Assembly (NCBI RefSeq): GCF_016745505.1
Contig: NZ_JAERUC010000107.1
Coordinates: forward strand, 1-64,000
DNA: 64,000 bases
Source of the DNA: Streptomyces silvae
GTDB taxonomy: Bacteria; Actinomycetota; Actinomycetes; Streptomycetales; Streptomycetaceae
Reading direction: 5' to 3'
Shown piece after piece: positions 1-8,361 of the stretch; positions within the stretch are counted from its first letter, which is position 1; each line of letters opens with the position of its first letter. The notes below the pieces were generated by a model. That model was not told where the DNA came from. It worked only from the letters and a program-made list of their open reading frames with translations, and searched no databases. The position numbers and the translations under genes are program-made.

Positions 1-2
1 CC

Positions 3-56
3 CAGCGCAAGGCCCGCCGCGAGTACGAGAACCGGGTCAGTGCGCTCACGCCCTGA
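3..56 (+). CDS. C-terminal end of a gene cut by the window edge
   Basis: Only the last 17 codons are visible, reading QRKARREYENRVSALTP and then TGA. The basic, helical tail looks like real coding sequence, but nothing identifies the product. The next gene on the right faces the opposite way, so this is the last gene of a rightward unit. Confidence 0.5.
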   Translation, partial: QRKARREYENRVSALTP

Positions 57-60
57 CCAT

Positions 61-195
61 GATCAATCTCAGCGCCAACCCCTGTACCGATGTTCCCCGA
101 GGTCGGGCTCCAAGCCCACGAGAACCGCTCCGGAACCCTCACTCCCTGAACAAGATCGTTCTCACCGATAACCGCTGTACCGATGTTCCCCGAGG
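61..195. repeat. Two 42-bp imperfect direct repeats in an intergenic stretch
   Basis: Bases 61-102 and 154-195 are imperfect copies, 93 bp apart. Both begin with GATC, and the last 21 bases (CTGTACCGATGTTCCCCGAG plus G; 82-102 and 175-195) are identical. They lie between the truncated gene at the left edge and the 3' end of the XRE regulator. The rest of 57-362 shows no convincing gene. The role is unknown; a protein-binding repeat or a relic of a duplicated gene end are both possible. Confidence 0.7.
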
Positions 196-362
196 CCGGT
201 TCAACCGCGGCCGTTCCGAGGTGGATGTCCCTGGAGTCCAGGCCGCACGAGGTGACCGCACCGTGGCCGACGATCTGGCCCGCCTCGCCTCCTCCGGGCC
301 GTACGACGCGCCTCGCGAAAGTGCGGGTCCTCAGCGACTCGCGGACCGCCGATCCGGCGCCC

Positions 363-1703
363 CTACGCCGCCTTGAGTGCCGCGACCTGCTGGGCGCGTT
401 CCTCCAGTTCCTGGACTCCTGGGACGCGGCGGTAGGCGGGAAGCGCCTTCAGCATCGTCTTCAGGTGCTCGTCCCCGCGCGCGGACGAGATGGTCACGTG
501 CTCGTCGAGGAAGGTTCCCCAGGTCTGGCAGGCGGCTTCGATGTGGCGCATACGGAACTGTCGTTCGGCGATCACCCCGGTGCAGTGCAGGCGCCCCTGC
601 CGCTCCAGCGGGGAGCGAGCAGCGTTCGAACGGTGCAGGGAAGCGATCGAGCCTTCCTGGTCGCCCAGGTGCCAGCGCACGTGCGCCTCGTGGAAGAAGT
701 AGGCGGCCTGGTCGTAGCCGCCCACGGCGTCACGCCGGTCGTCGGCGCGTGACAGTGCGCTCTCCGCCTCCTTGAGCCAGCCCATGGCGGTGTGGCGGGC
801 GTCGGTCATCGCCGCGGCCGCGGCCTGCTGACCGCGTAGGAAGGCCACGAGCCGCGGGCCGGCGGAAGGGGCCGCCTCGGCGGCGGCCTCGGCGAGTTCC
901 AGGCCCTTCTTGCCGTGACCCAGGTGCGTCGCCTGCAAGCTCATTCCGCGCAGGGTCCGGCAATAGGTGAGGTGGTCCTCGGCGGCGCCGGCGAGCTCCA
1001 GGGCGCGGAGGTAGTACTTCTGGCCCAGCCCTTGCTGGTCCTCGTACATGGCCATCCACCCGGTGAGGTACACGAAGTCGGCGACGGCGGCCCGCATGTC
1101 GCGGGTGACCTGGTCCGTTCCGTCGGCCCGGAGGTAGGGCCCGGCCGTGTTGACGAGGAAGGCCGCGGCCATCGGGCGGGCGTGTCCGGCCCCGACCTGG
1201 TCCAGGATGTCGGCCACCTTGTCGGTCATGGTGCGGACGGTCTCCACGTCGGACCTGCCCACGTGCACCGTCCGCCCGGTCGACGCCGCCTCCAGCCGCC
1301 CGGTCAGGTCCTCGTAGCGCGGAACGGCCAGTACCGCGGCGTACATCCCTGTCTTGAGCACCCTCCGGCGTGAGGGGTCCATGTCTTCCCTGCTCAGGTC
1401 GATCACTCCTGCCACCAGGTCGCGCTTCGAGGCCGGCTCGTCCTCGCCCGGCCAGCCGATCTCAGCGCACGTTACGGGCCGTCCGAGCAGCCGCGAGAGC
1501 GCCTCGGTCAGGGCAGGGCGCGCTTCGGGCTTCGGCACCGATCCGGCGAGCCAGTGCGACACGCTGGTCTTGTCGTAGTGAAGGCGGACGCCCAGTTCGC
1601 GGCCTGCGCCGTTCACGCGCCGTGCGAGCTGCGCATTTCCGATTCCCCCCGACTGCATCAGGGCCGCAAGGGCCGTGTTCGGTGTTCGCGGGCGACGTGC
1701 CAT
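363..1703 (-). CDS. XRE-type transcriptional regulator with TPR-like C-terminal region
   Basis: A 446-residue protein. The N-terminal ~80 residues form an XRE-like helix-turn-helix (ALMQSGGIGNAQLARRVN, then a Ser-Val-Ser-His-Trp-Leu-Ala-Gly recognition region). The remaining ~300 residues are Ala-rich helices typical of the TPR-like regulators common in Streptomyces (NsdA-like group). The ATG at 1703 is preceded by AGGGGG at good spacing. It is divergent from the ATPase/lanthipeptide unit starting at 1923, with about 220 bp between, so control of the lanthipeptide cluster is a reasonable inference. No ligand or target can be read from the sequence. Confidence 0.8.
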   Translation of the reverse strand: MARRPRTPNTALAALMQSGGIGNAQLARRVNGAGRELGVRLHYDKTSVSHWLAGSVPKPEARPALTEALSRLLGRPVTCAEIGWPGEDEPASKRDLVAGVIDLSREDMDPSRRRVLKTGMYAAVLAVPRYEDLTGRLEAASTGRTVHVGRSDVETVRTMTDKVADILDQVGAGHARPMAAAFLVNTAGPYLRADGTDQVTRDMRAAVADFVYLTGWMAMYEDQQGLGQKYYLRALELAGAAEDHLTYCRTLRGMSLQATHLGHGKKGLELAEAAAEAAPSAGPRLVAFLRGQQAAAAAMTDARHTAMGWLKEAESALSRADDRRDAVGGYDQAAYFFHEAHVRWHLGDQEGSIASLHRSNAARSPLERQGRLHCTGVIAERQFRMRHIEAACQTWGTFLDEHVTISSARGDEHLKTMLKALPAYRRVPGVQELEERAQQVAALKAA

Positions 1704-1922
1704 CGATGACCCCCTGGTGCGTTCAACCAGTTCAACCGTGCCTCCACTCTGCTCCCTTACCCACCGGCGCGTCGGGGAGTTGAGTGATTACCGGCCGTTC
1801 GTGGACCTCTTCCGGGCGGCCCGACGGCCCGGTTCGTCCCGTCGCCCCCGTGCGGGACGAACCGGGTGAACGGACGACGAAGCGCATGCGACGCCGCCTC
1901 ACGACGTGCGAAAGGACTGGGT
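1704..1922. promoter_or_regulatory. Divergent promoter region between the XRE regulator and the ATPase gene
   Basis: This 219-bp gap separates two divergent genes and must hold both promoters. AAAGGA lies just before the ATG at 1923 and AGGGGG before the ATG at 1703. I could not fix -10/-35 boxes with confidence. Confidence 0.4.
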
Positions 1923-2432
1923 ATGACCGCCACCGCGACCGGCAGTGCGGCCACAGGCCGGCAGGGCCTCAGCAGCACATCCCCTGTGCGACAGCTCGGC
2001 GCCGGTGGCCGCGGCGTGGAGCTCCGCATCCCGCGTTCCTCCGGCCCAGGCCTTGCCGGCGCCGACGAGATGTCCGAGGAGGATAGGCTCTGGCCCGGTC
2101 GTGTCCGCCGCCTCGGCCGGGAGCAGCTCCGCAGGTGGAGGCTGGACAGCCTGTGTGAGCCCGTCGAGCTGTGCCTGAGCGAACTGGTCACCAACGCGAT
2201 GCGGTACGGCAGCGGCCCTGTCGTGGACGTACGGCTGTACGGGACCGCCTCGCACCTGTGCATCGAGGTGACCGATGGATCTCCCGACAGGCCTGTCCTC
2301 GGCGTTGCCGGCGTCGACGACGAGAGCGGCCGCGGTCTGGCCCTGGTCGAGGCCATCGCGGAATCGTGGGGCGTCACCGAGGACGGCACATGCACCTGGT
2401 GCCGGCTGAGCGTGCCGGAGGAGCAGTCGTGA
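1923..2432 (+). CDS. RsbW-like ATP-binding protein (anti-sigma-type HATPase)
   Basis: A 169-residue single-domain GHKL ATPase of the kind Streptomyces has in dozens. The N box is ELVTNAMRYG, the G1 box is EVTDGSPDRP and the G2 region is GRGLALVEAIAESWGV. Its family includes anti-sigma factor kinases (RsbW/SpoIIAB) and stand-alone regulators of unknown partner. The ATG at 1923 has AAAGGA upstream and is preferred over the in-frame ATG at 1866. It overlaps the next gene by GTGA, so the two are translationally coupled. Its place at the head of the lanthipeptide unit suggests a regulatory role. Confidence 0.85.
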   Translation: MTATATGSAATGRQGLSSTSPVRQLGAGGRGVELRIPRSSGPGLAGADEMSEEDRLWPGRVRRLGREQLRRWRLDSLCEPVELCLSELVTNAMRYGSGPVVDVRLYGTASHLCIEVTDGSPDRPVLGVAGVDDESGRGLALVEAIAESWGVTEDGTCTWCRLSVPEEQS

Positions 2433-2902
2433 TCGCACCCGCTCACGCGGCCCCACGCGCCCGTCGCCAACTGGCGTCACCATCCCTCCCACACGGAGAG
2501 GCACCGGAAGCAGCGTGGTCCCCGACGCTCGATCCCACGGAGTTACGACGCATCCTGCGGAGGATGCGGGTGTGGGAGCCGTTCGACGCGGACGCCCTGC
2601 TCGACGACGTCGGGACAGCGCTCGACGACGTACCACCGGCCGAGGAGCACCGACGGGAGCTCGCCGAGCGCCTCCGCGGCCACCTCGCGCAGCTCGTCGA
2701 CATCGCGATCAGCGGCGGTGCCGACCGTAAGGACACAGCCACGCTCACCCTCATCGAGAACGCCCGCGCCACTCGTTGCGAGGTCATGCCGATGGATCCG
2801 CGGAGAGCCGTCGTTCACCTCCGGCGTACGGCCTGGACCGTCAACGAACTCCTGGAGCGGCTGCTGGCGACCGGGCAGCTCACGAACGTGAACGTGGCAT
2901 GA
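2429..2902 (+). CDS. Small conserved Streptomyces protein (DUF6415-like)
   Basis: 157 residues from a GTG that overlaps the stop of the ATPase gene. The central block (LRRILRRMRVWEPFDADAL, followed by a helical RLRGHLAQLVDIA segment and a short C-terminal helix) resembles the DUF6415 family, but that assignment is from memory of family style only. No enzyme motif or membrane segment is visible. It overlaps the next gene by four bases. Such proteins are often found beside HATPase and XRE regulators, so an accessory or regulatory role is inferred. Confidence 0.6.
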   Translation: MIAPAHAAPRARRQLASPSLPHGEAPEAAWSPTLDPTELRRILRRMRVWEPFDADALLDDVGTALDDVPPAEEHRRELAERLRGHLAQLVDIAISGGADRKDTATLTLIENARATRCEVMPMDPRRAVVHLRRTAWTVNELLERLLATGQLTNVNVA

Positions 2903-3678
2903 GTACGCCCCCCGAGCCCCCCGAGCACCCCACCGAGACGCGGACGAGAGAGACGAACCGCCCTGTGCGCCCCACCTTTCGCCCGGCCGTCGTCCCCTAC
3001 ATCACGCAGCGCGCGGGGGAAGAAGCGGCGCGGGACAACCTGGTCCTGCTGCCGTCGAGAGGCAGTCGCGGCCGCAGGGCCTACCGCCTGTTCTACGCGG
3101 ACGAGGACGCCCACCTCGACCGCGACCTGCGGCAGGTGCTGTGGGCCCGGGTCTCGTTCACGCCGTACGACGAGCGTCGGCGCCCCACCGGCGAGCCCGA
3201 GTGGAAGCTCATGCACCCCTTCCGGCAGCGGGCCACGATGGAACGAATGCGCTGCCAGATCTGCACCGCCCCGGCGGCGACTCCTCTGGGGAGCATCTTC
3301 CTCGCCGGCCCTGCGGACTACGCGAGCCACGAAGCGCCGCTCCTCACCAACCAGCCCCCCGTGTGCGCACGGCATGTCGCAACCGCCGCCGCCCTCTGCC
3401 CGCACCTCGGGGAGGACCCCGTCGTGTTCCTGGCCACGAGCGCGCCCGTGTACGGAGTCCTGGGCACGATGTACGGCCTGGTCGACGGCAGGGTCGAGGT
3501 CGTGGCGCACCCCAGGGAGCCCCTTCCCTACGGGCACCCGAACCTCCCTACGCTCCTTGCCTCACAGCTCATCCGCCGCCTGGCCAGGTTCCGCGTCCTC
3601 ACCGTGAGCGAGTTGCAGCAGGACCTGGCCGAGCTTCCCGGACAGACCGCTCCCCCTCGGCTACGGCCCTCCGCCTGA
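2899..3678 (+). CDS. Unknown protein with a putative Cys/His metal site
   Basis: 259 residues, ATG coupled to the preceding gene. I do not recognise a named family. The middle carries C119-x2-C122 and then C156-x2-H159 and C167-x-H169, an arrangement that could bind zinc. The N-terminal ~30 residues are low-complexity and Pro/Glu/Thr-rich. No signal peptide or membrane segment is seen. It is the last gene before the lanthipeptide precursor and probably co-transcribed with the ATPase, so it may be a regulator or a maturation accessory. Confidence 0.65.
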   Translation: MSTPPEPPEHPTETRTRETNRPVRPTFRPAVVPYITQRAGEEAARDNLVLLPSRGSRGRRAYRLFYADEDAHLDRDLRQVLWARVSFTPYDERRRPTGEPEWKLMHPFRQRATMERMRCQICTAPAATPLGSIFLAGPADYASHEAPLLTNQPPVCARHVATAAALCPHLGEDPVVFLATSAPVYGVLGTMYGLVDGRVEVVAHPREPLPYGHPNLPTLLASQLIRRLARFRVLTVSELQQDLAELPGQTAPPRLRPSA

Positions 3679-3841
3679 GGACGCCCGAGCTCGAGCCCTA
3701 CCACCGACTCCGTCCTCGCCCACGGTTCCGCCCCCGCGGCCCACCAGCGAGCACGGGCACAACCCCTCGTTGCCGGTCACGTCAGCCCCAGCACCGAGGT
3801 GCACAAGAGCACGTCCATCGATCCGACGAAGGAGCATTGCC

Positions 3842-4024
3842 ATGACCGCTGTCATGCCCGAACAGACCGCCCCGCCGAAGACCCTCGCCGACATCACCGA
3901 GGACCCGTTCGCACTGGACCTGGCCGTGACCACGGACCTCGGTGGCCTCGGCATGCCGGCCGCGTGCGGCACCGGTGACGGCTGCGCCGCGTCCTGCGCC
4001 TCGTCCTGCGCAAGCGCGGTCTGA
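3842..4024 (+). CDS. FxLD-family lanthipeptide precursor peptide
   Basis: 60 residues, starting at an ATG with GAAGGAG upstream. The leader carries the FxLD signature as F23-A24-L25-D26. The core region, roughly residues 33-60, is rich in the needed residues: Cys at 42, 48, 52 and 56, and Ser/Thr at 44, 51, 54, 55 and 58. The spacing would allow several overlapping lanthionine rings. It lies directly upstream of the dehydratase, cyclase and methyltransferase genes, matching the known FxLD class I layout. Asp46 sits before Gly47 inside the core and is a candidate for the methyltransferase. The cleavage site is not certain. An in-frame upstream ATG (3770) lacks a ribosome site. Confidence 0.9.
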   Translation: MTAVMPEQTAPPKTLADITEDPFALDLAVTTDLGGLGMPAACGTGDGCAASCASSCASAV

Positions 4025-4097
4025 CACACCGCTTCCCGGGAGGGCCGGGCTCCCCCGGCCCTCCCATCCGTCTGCACGACGAAGGAGCAAGTCGCGC

Positions 4098-7000
4098 ATG
4101 AGCAACACGTCTCTGTACGCACACAAGGGCACGGCTCTCCTACGGGCCGCCGCCGCACCGCGCAGTCAATTACCCGACTGGTGGCCCGACCCGACCGACA
4201 GCGACGAGTGCCTGAAATGGCTGGACCACGTCTGGTCCCGCCACGACTTCGCCGGACCGATCCGGCAGGCGAACCCCGAACTGGCGCGCAGCGTCGATGC
4301 CATGCGTGGCGGGCGGACGGTCCCCGGCAAGAAGCTGCGGCGGGCGGCGCTCTCGACGGCGCGCTACCTCTTGCGCGCGACCGGGCGGCCCACCCCCTTC
4401 GGCCTCTTCGCAGGCATCGCCCCGGCCGCACTCGGGTCGAGGACCGAAGTGCGCTGGGGAAGCGGCCACCGGGCGGTTGCCCGCCTCGACACGATGTGGC
4501 TCAGCAGCATCATCGACGGCCTGGAGAACTGCCAGGAGCTGCTCGAACGCCTGGACGTGGTGCTGAACAGCCTCGCCGCCCGGCGGGGCGGACGCCTCCA
4601 GGTCCCGCACGGCGGCCCCCACGGCACCAGCATCAAGTACACGAGCGCGGTACGAGCGCTCGAGACCTGCGCGTCCACGCCGACCCGGTTCAGCGCCGTA
4701 CTCGAAGCCCTTACGAAGGTCTTTCCCGGCACCGCGCCGGCGCGGATCCGCACCATGCTGACCGATCTCGTCCGCCAGGGATTCCTCGTCACCAGCCTGC
4801 GAGCTCCACTCACGGTGACCGACCCGCTCGGCCATCTCCTCGATCGTCTGCACGGGGTCGAGGCCCACACGATCGAGGCGGTGGCCCCAGTACTCCACGG
4901 TCTTGAGAGGGTGGCGGCCGCTCTGCACCATCACAACCGCACCCCCGGTGCAGGGCAGACGCGGATGCGGGAGGCGCTGGTCCGGGAGCTGCGCATCATG
5001 TCGGATGCCGGCCGGGCACCGCTCGCTGTTGATCTGCTGCTCGACTCGGCCGTGACGGTCCCGCTCAGCGTGGCGCGTGAGATGGAGGCCGCGGCGACGG
5101 CCCTGTTACGTCTGACCCGCCGACCCACCGGTCACGCGATCTGGCACGACTTCCAGACCGCGTTCTGGGAGCGGTACGGCGCGGGCACGCTCGTCCCGTT
5201 TAGCGAAGTGCTCGACCCGGCGGCCGGACTCGGCTTCCCGGCCGAGTACCCGGGCAGCGTGATGTCCACCCCTGCGACGCAGACCTCCGAACGGGACCGA
5301 CGGCTGCTCGCGCTCGCCTGGCAGGCCGCGGTCGACGGAAGCCGTGAGATCGTCCTCACCGACGACGTGCTCGACGCGGTCGCCGGGAACGGGCCGACCA
5401 CCGGCCCGCCGCACGTCGAGATGTGCGCCCGGATCCACGCCGAGGACATCGCAGCCCTGGACCGGGGCGACTTCACCCTCACGGTCACGCCCGCGCGCTC
5501 CGCCGGCACGCTCACCTCCCGTTTCACGCCGGTCGCAGGCGGCTCCGAGCTTCGGGAGGTCTACCGCACCCTCCCCCCGGGCGTCGCCGACGCATTGCCG
5601 GCTCAACTGTCCTTTCCGCCGCTGTACCCGCACACGGAGAACGTCTGTCGCATCCCCGCCTATCTGCCGCACGTCATCTCGCTGGGAGAGCACCGTGGGC
5701 CGGAGGAGGACGTGATCACGATCCCTCTGGACGATCTCGCCGTCACCGCGACGCACAGCCGTCTGCATCTGGTGAGCGTCTCCCGCCGCCGGGTCATCGA
5801 GCCCCAAGTCTTCCACGCGATGGCGCTGGAGAAGCAACCGCCGCCCATGGCCCGGTTCCTCGCCCACCTGCCGCGCGCCTTCACGGCTTCGTGGACCGGG
5901 TTCGACTGGGGGCCCGAAGCCTTCCGGCTCGCCTTCCTGCCGAGGGTCCGCTACCGGCGTACCGTCCTGTCACCGGCCCGGTGGCGCCTCACGAGCGCCG
6001 ATCTGGCTGCCCCCGTGACGGAGTCCCTCGCCCGGTGGCGGGAGCGCTGGCGGTGCCCCGGGACGGTGGAGCTCCGCGACGACGACCGCACCCTGCGCCT
6101 GACCCTGGACGAACCCCTCCACGCGGCGATCCTGCGGGCCCATCTCGACCGCCACGACGAGGCGATCCTGACCGAGACCGCCCCCGACGGCGCCTTCGGC
6201 TGGATCGGTGACCACGCCCACGAGATCGCCGTACCCCTTGTCGCGACCCGCGCACCCGCCCCGTCGGGCCTGTCCGGGCGGCCACTGCCCACGCTGCTGA
6301 ACGGTTCGCTGGGCCCCATGCCCGGCGCACCGGATGCCCCATGGCTGCACGCGAAGCTCCACACCCACCCCGAGCAGATGACCGAGATCATCACAGGGCG
6401 TCTCCCCCAGCTTCTCGCTGCCCTGCCCGGCGACGCCGAGTGGTGGTTCCTGCGCTACCGGAGCCCACACGAATCCCCCCACCTGCGACTGCGCCTCCGC
6501 GTCCCGGGCGCCGGCCGGTACGCCACGTTCGCCGAAGCAGTAGCGCGGTGGGCTGCTCGGCTCCGCAGCGAATCCCTTGCGAGCCGGCTGGTCCTGGAGA
6601 CGTACAGCCCCGAGATCGGCCGATACGGGCAGGGCGAGGCGCTGGCAGCGGCGGAGGCGGTGTTCACGGCCGATTCCCGCGCCGTCGCCCGCACCCTGCG
6701 CCACGTCCACGGCCCCCTTCTGCACCCGACGGCACTCGTCGCGGTCGGCATGGTGGACATCGCGCGCGGCTTCCTCGGCCGTGAGGCGGGGACGGAGTGG
6801 CTCGCCGACCGGCCCACCGCCACCGCCACAACGGAGCGCGCCGTGTCCGAACAGGCCGTACGTCTCGCCCGACTCCGGACGCCTCTCGACCTGCCCGGCT
6901 GGAACGGCGAGGTCGCCCGCGCCTGGCAGGACAGAACCGCGGCTCTGGCCCACTACCGCCGTCAGCTCCCCGACGACACGGACCTCGACGCGATCCTGGA

Positions 7001-7112
7001 GTCGCTGTTCCACATGCACCACAACCGGATGCTCGGCCTCGACCGGTCGGGGGAGAAGGTCTGCCGCCGCGTGGCACGGCAGGCTGCCCGCGCTCGGCAG
7101 GCCCGGCGATGA
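4098..7112 (+). CDS. Lanthipeptide dehydratase (LanB-type, full length with elimination domain)
   Basis: 1004 residues; ATG preceded by GAAGGAG. The long N-terminal part is the glutamylation domain of class I dehydratases (SRHDF, RPTPFGLFAGI and HDFQTAFWERYG are typical blocks). The C-terminal part, about residues 740-1000, is the thiopeptide-type/SpaB_C elimination domain (WWFLRYRSPHESPHLRLRLR). LanB enzymes use glutamyl-tRNA to activate Ser/Thr of the precursor core and then eliminate to Dha/Dhb. Fusion of both domains in one chain is the ordinary LanB form. The gene is 73 bp after the precursor and overlaps the cyclase by ATGA. Confidence 0.93.
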   Translation: MSNTSLYAHKGTALLRAAAAPRSQLPDWWPDPTDSDECLKWLDHVWSRHDFAGPIRQANPELARSVDAMRGGRTVPGKKLRRAALSTARYLLRATGRPTPFGLFAGIAPAALGSRTEVRWGSGHRAVARLDTMWLSSIIDGLENCQELLERLDVVLNSLAARRGGRLQVPHGGPHGTSIKYTSAVRALETCASTPTRFSAVLEALTKVFPGTAPARIRTMLTDLVRQGFLVTSLRAPLTVTDPLGHLLDRLHGVEAHTIEAVAPVLHGLERVAAALHHHNRTPGAGQTRMREALVRELRIMSDAGRAPLAVDLLLDSAVTVPLSVAREMEAAATALLRLTRRPTGHAIWHDFQTAFWERYGAGTLVPFSEVLDPAAGLGFPAEYPGSVMSTPATQTSERDRRLLALAWQAAVDGSREIVLTDDVLDAVAGNGPTTGPPHVEMCARIHAEDIAALDRGDFTLTVTPARSAGTLTSRFTPVAGGSELREVYRTLPPGVADALPAQLSFPPLYPHTENVCRIPAYLPHVISLGEHRGPEEDVITIPLDDLAVTATHSRLHLVSVSRRRVIEPQVFHAMALEKQPPPMARFLAHLPRAFTASWTGFDWGPEAFRLAFLPRVRYRRTVLSPARWRLTSADLAAPVTESLARWRERWRCPGTVELRDDDRTLRLTLDEPLHAAILRAHLDRHDEAILTETAPDGAFGWIGDHAHEIAVPLVATRAPAPSGLSGRPLPTLLNGSLGPMPGAPDAPWLHAKLHTHPEQMTEIITGRLPQLLAALPGDAEWWFLRYRSPHESPHLRLRLRVPGAGRYATFAEAVARWAARLRSESLASRLVLETYSPEIGRYGQGEALAAAEAVFTADSRAVARTLRHVHGPLLHPTALVAVGMVDIARGFLGREAGTEWLADRPTATATTERAVSEQAVRLARLRTPLDLPGWNGEVARAWQDRTAALAHYRRQLPDDTDLDAILESLFHMHHNRMLGLDRSGEKVCRRVARQAARARQARR

Positions 7113-8275
7113 CCGGAGCACCGCTGCGACAGGAACAGTCGCTCTACGCCGGCGCTCCCGGAATCGCTCTTCGCCACATCGCCGACGTACAGGCAGGCCG
7201 CGGGGGATGGGAGGCCGTCCACGCGTGGGTGACCGCCATGGTCCGGCACCCGGTGAACGCCGACCCGGACGCGTGCGGCCTCTTCGAGGGAGCGCCGGCC
7301 ATCGCCTACGTCCTCCACCTCGCGGACCGGCCCTCGTACGCCCCCGCCCTCCTGACGCTCGACCACCACATCGCCGCCATGACGCGTCTGCGGCTGCGGG
7401 CCGCCCACGAACGAATGGACCGGAAAGAGCTGCCGCGCCTGCGCGAGTACGACCTCATCAGCGGCCTCACGGGGCTCGGCGTCCACCTCCTGACCCGCGG
7501 CGGCAACGACGCGCTGCTGCTCGAGGTCCTCGACTACCTCGTCGCACTCACGGATCCGGTCCCGGCCGGTCATGACCTCCTGCCCGGCTGGTGGACCGGC
7601 GACGGACCCGGCCTCCGACCGTCCCCCCGGTGGCCGGACGGACACGGCAACCTCGGCCTGGCGCACGGCATCTGCGGCCCGCTCGCCTTCCTGGCGATCA
7701 CCCTGCGGCGGGGAATCGCCGTTCCCGGGCAGGCCGGAGCCATCCGCTCGATCTGCGCCACGCTCGATCAGTGGTGCCTCGGCACCCAAGGACGCCCCTG
7801 GTGGCCCGAGACGCTCTCCCTCGACGAATGGAAGGCCCGTACGCCCCGCCGGCAGCAGGGCCCAGGGCGCCCCTCATGGTGTTACGGAACCCCAGGCATC
7901 GCCCGCGCCCGGCAGCTCGCCGCGCTGGCCCTCGGCGATGCGACGCTGCGGCACCACGCCGAGGCGGCACTCGCCGCCTGCGTCACCGATGAACAGCAAC
8001 TCGCCCGACTCACCGACGCTTCTCTCTGCCACGGCTGGGCCGGCCTCGTACGCACCGTTCAGCGAGCAGCCGCGGACGCAGGCCCCGGCAGTGCGCTGGG
8101 CGCCTCCCTGCCCGGGCTCCACGCCCGGATGCGCGACTCCTTCGAGCCGTCGGGGTCGCCCCCTCCCCCGGGCCTGATGGAGGGCGCCGACGGCGTCCAC
8201 CTCACGCAGCTCGACACGGGCGTCAACACCCCGCCGATATCCCGCTGGGACGCCTGCCTGCTCCTGGACGGCTGA
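7109..8275 (+). CDS. Lanthionine synthetase C-like cyclase (LanC)
   Basis: 388 residues, coupled to the dehydratase by an ATGA overlap. The zinc ligands of LanC cyclases are present as C258 in WCYGTPG and C307-H308 in CHGWAG; the AHGICGPLAFLAI block is also typical. The enzyme adds core Cys thiols to Dha/Dhb made by the dehydratase, forming lanthionine rings. The length is normal for a stand-alone LanC. An 86-bp gap to the methyltransferase gene holds its own GGAAGGAA ribosome site. Confidence 0.92.
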   Translation: MTGAPLRQEQSLYAGAPGIALRHIADVQAGRGGWEAVHAWVTAMVRHPVNADPDACGLFEGAPAIAYVLHLADRPSYAPALLTLDHHIAAMTRLRLRAAHERMDRKELPRLREYDLISGLTGLGVHLLTRGGNDALLLEVLDYLVALTDPVPAGHDLLPGWWTGDGPGLRPSPRWPDGHGNLGLAHGICGPLAFLAITLRRGIAVPGQAGAIRSICATLDQWCLGTQGRPWWPETLSLDEWKARTPRRQQGPGRPSWCYGTPGIARARQLAALALGDATLRHHAEAALAACVTDEQQLARLTDASLCHGWAGLVRTVQRAAADAGPGSALGASLPGLHARMRDSFEPSGSPPPPGLMEGADGVHLTQLDTGVNTPPISRWDACLLLDG

Positions 8276-8361
8276 CCGGCGCCCAGCACACCAGCACCCC
8301 GAGAACGCACCACTAGGCTCGTGCCCCTCGTCACCGCCGGGCACGTCGTGGAAGGAATCCC

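Noticed and set aside
58..376. Small plus-strand frames over the direct repeats near the left edge
   Set aside because: They consist largely of translated repeat sequence and have no ribosome site.
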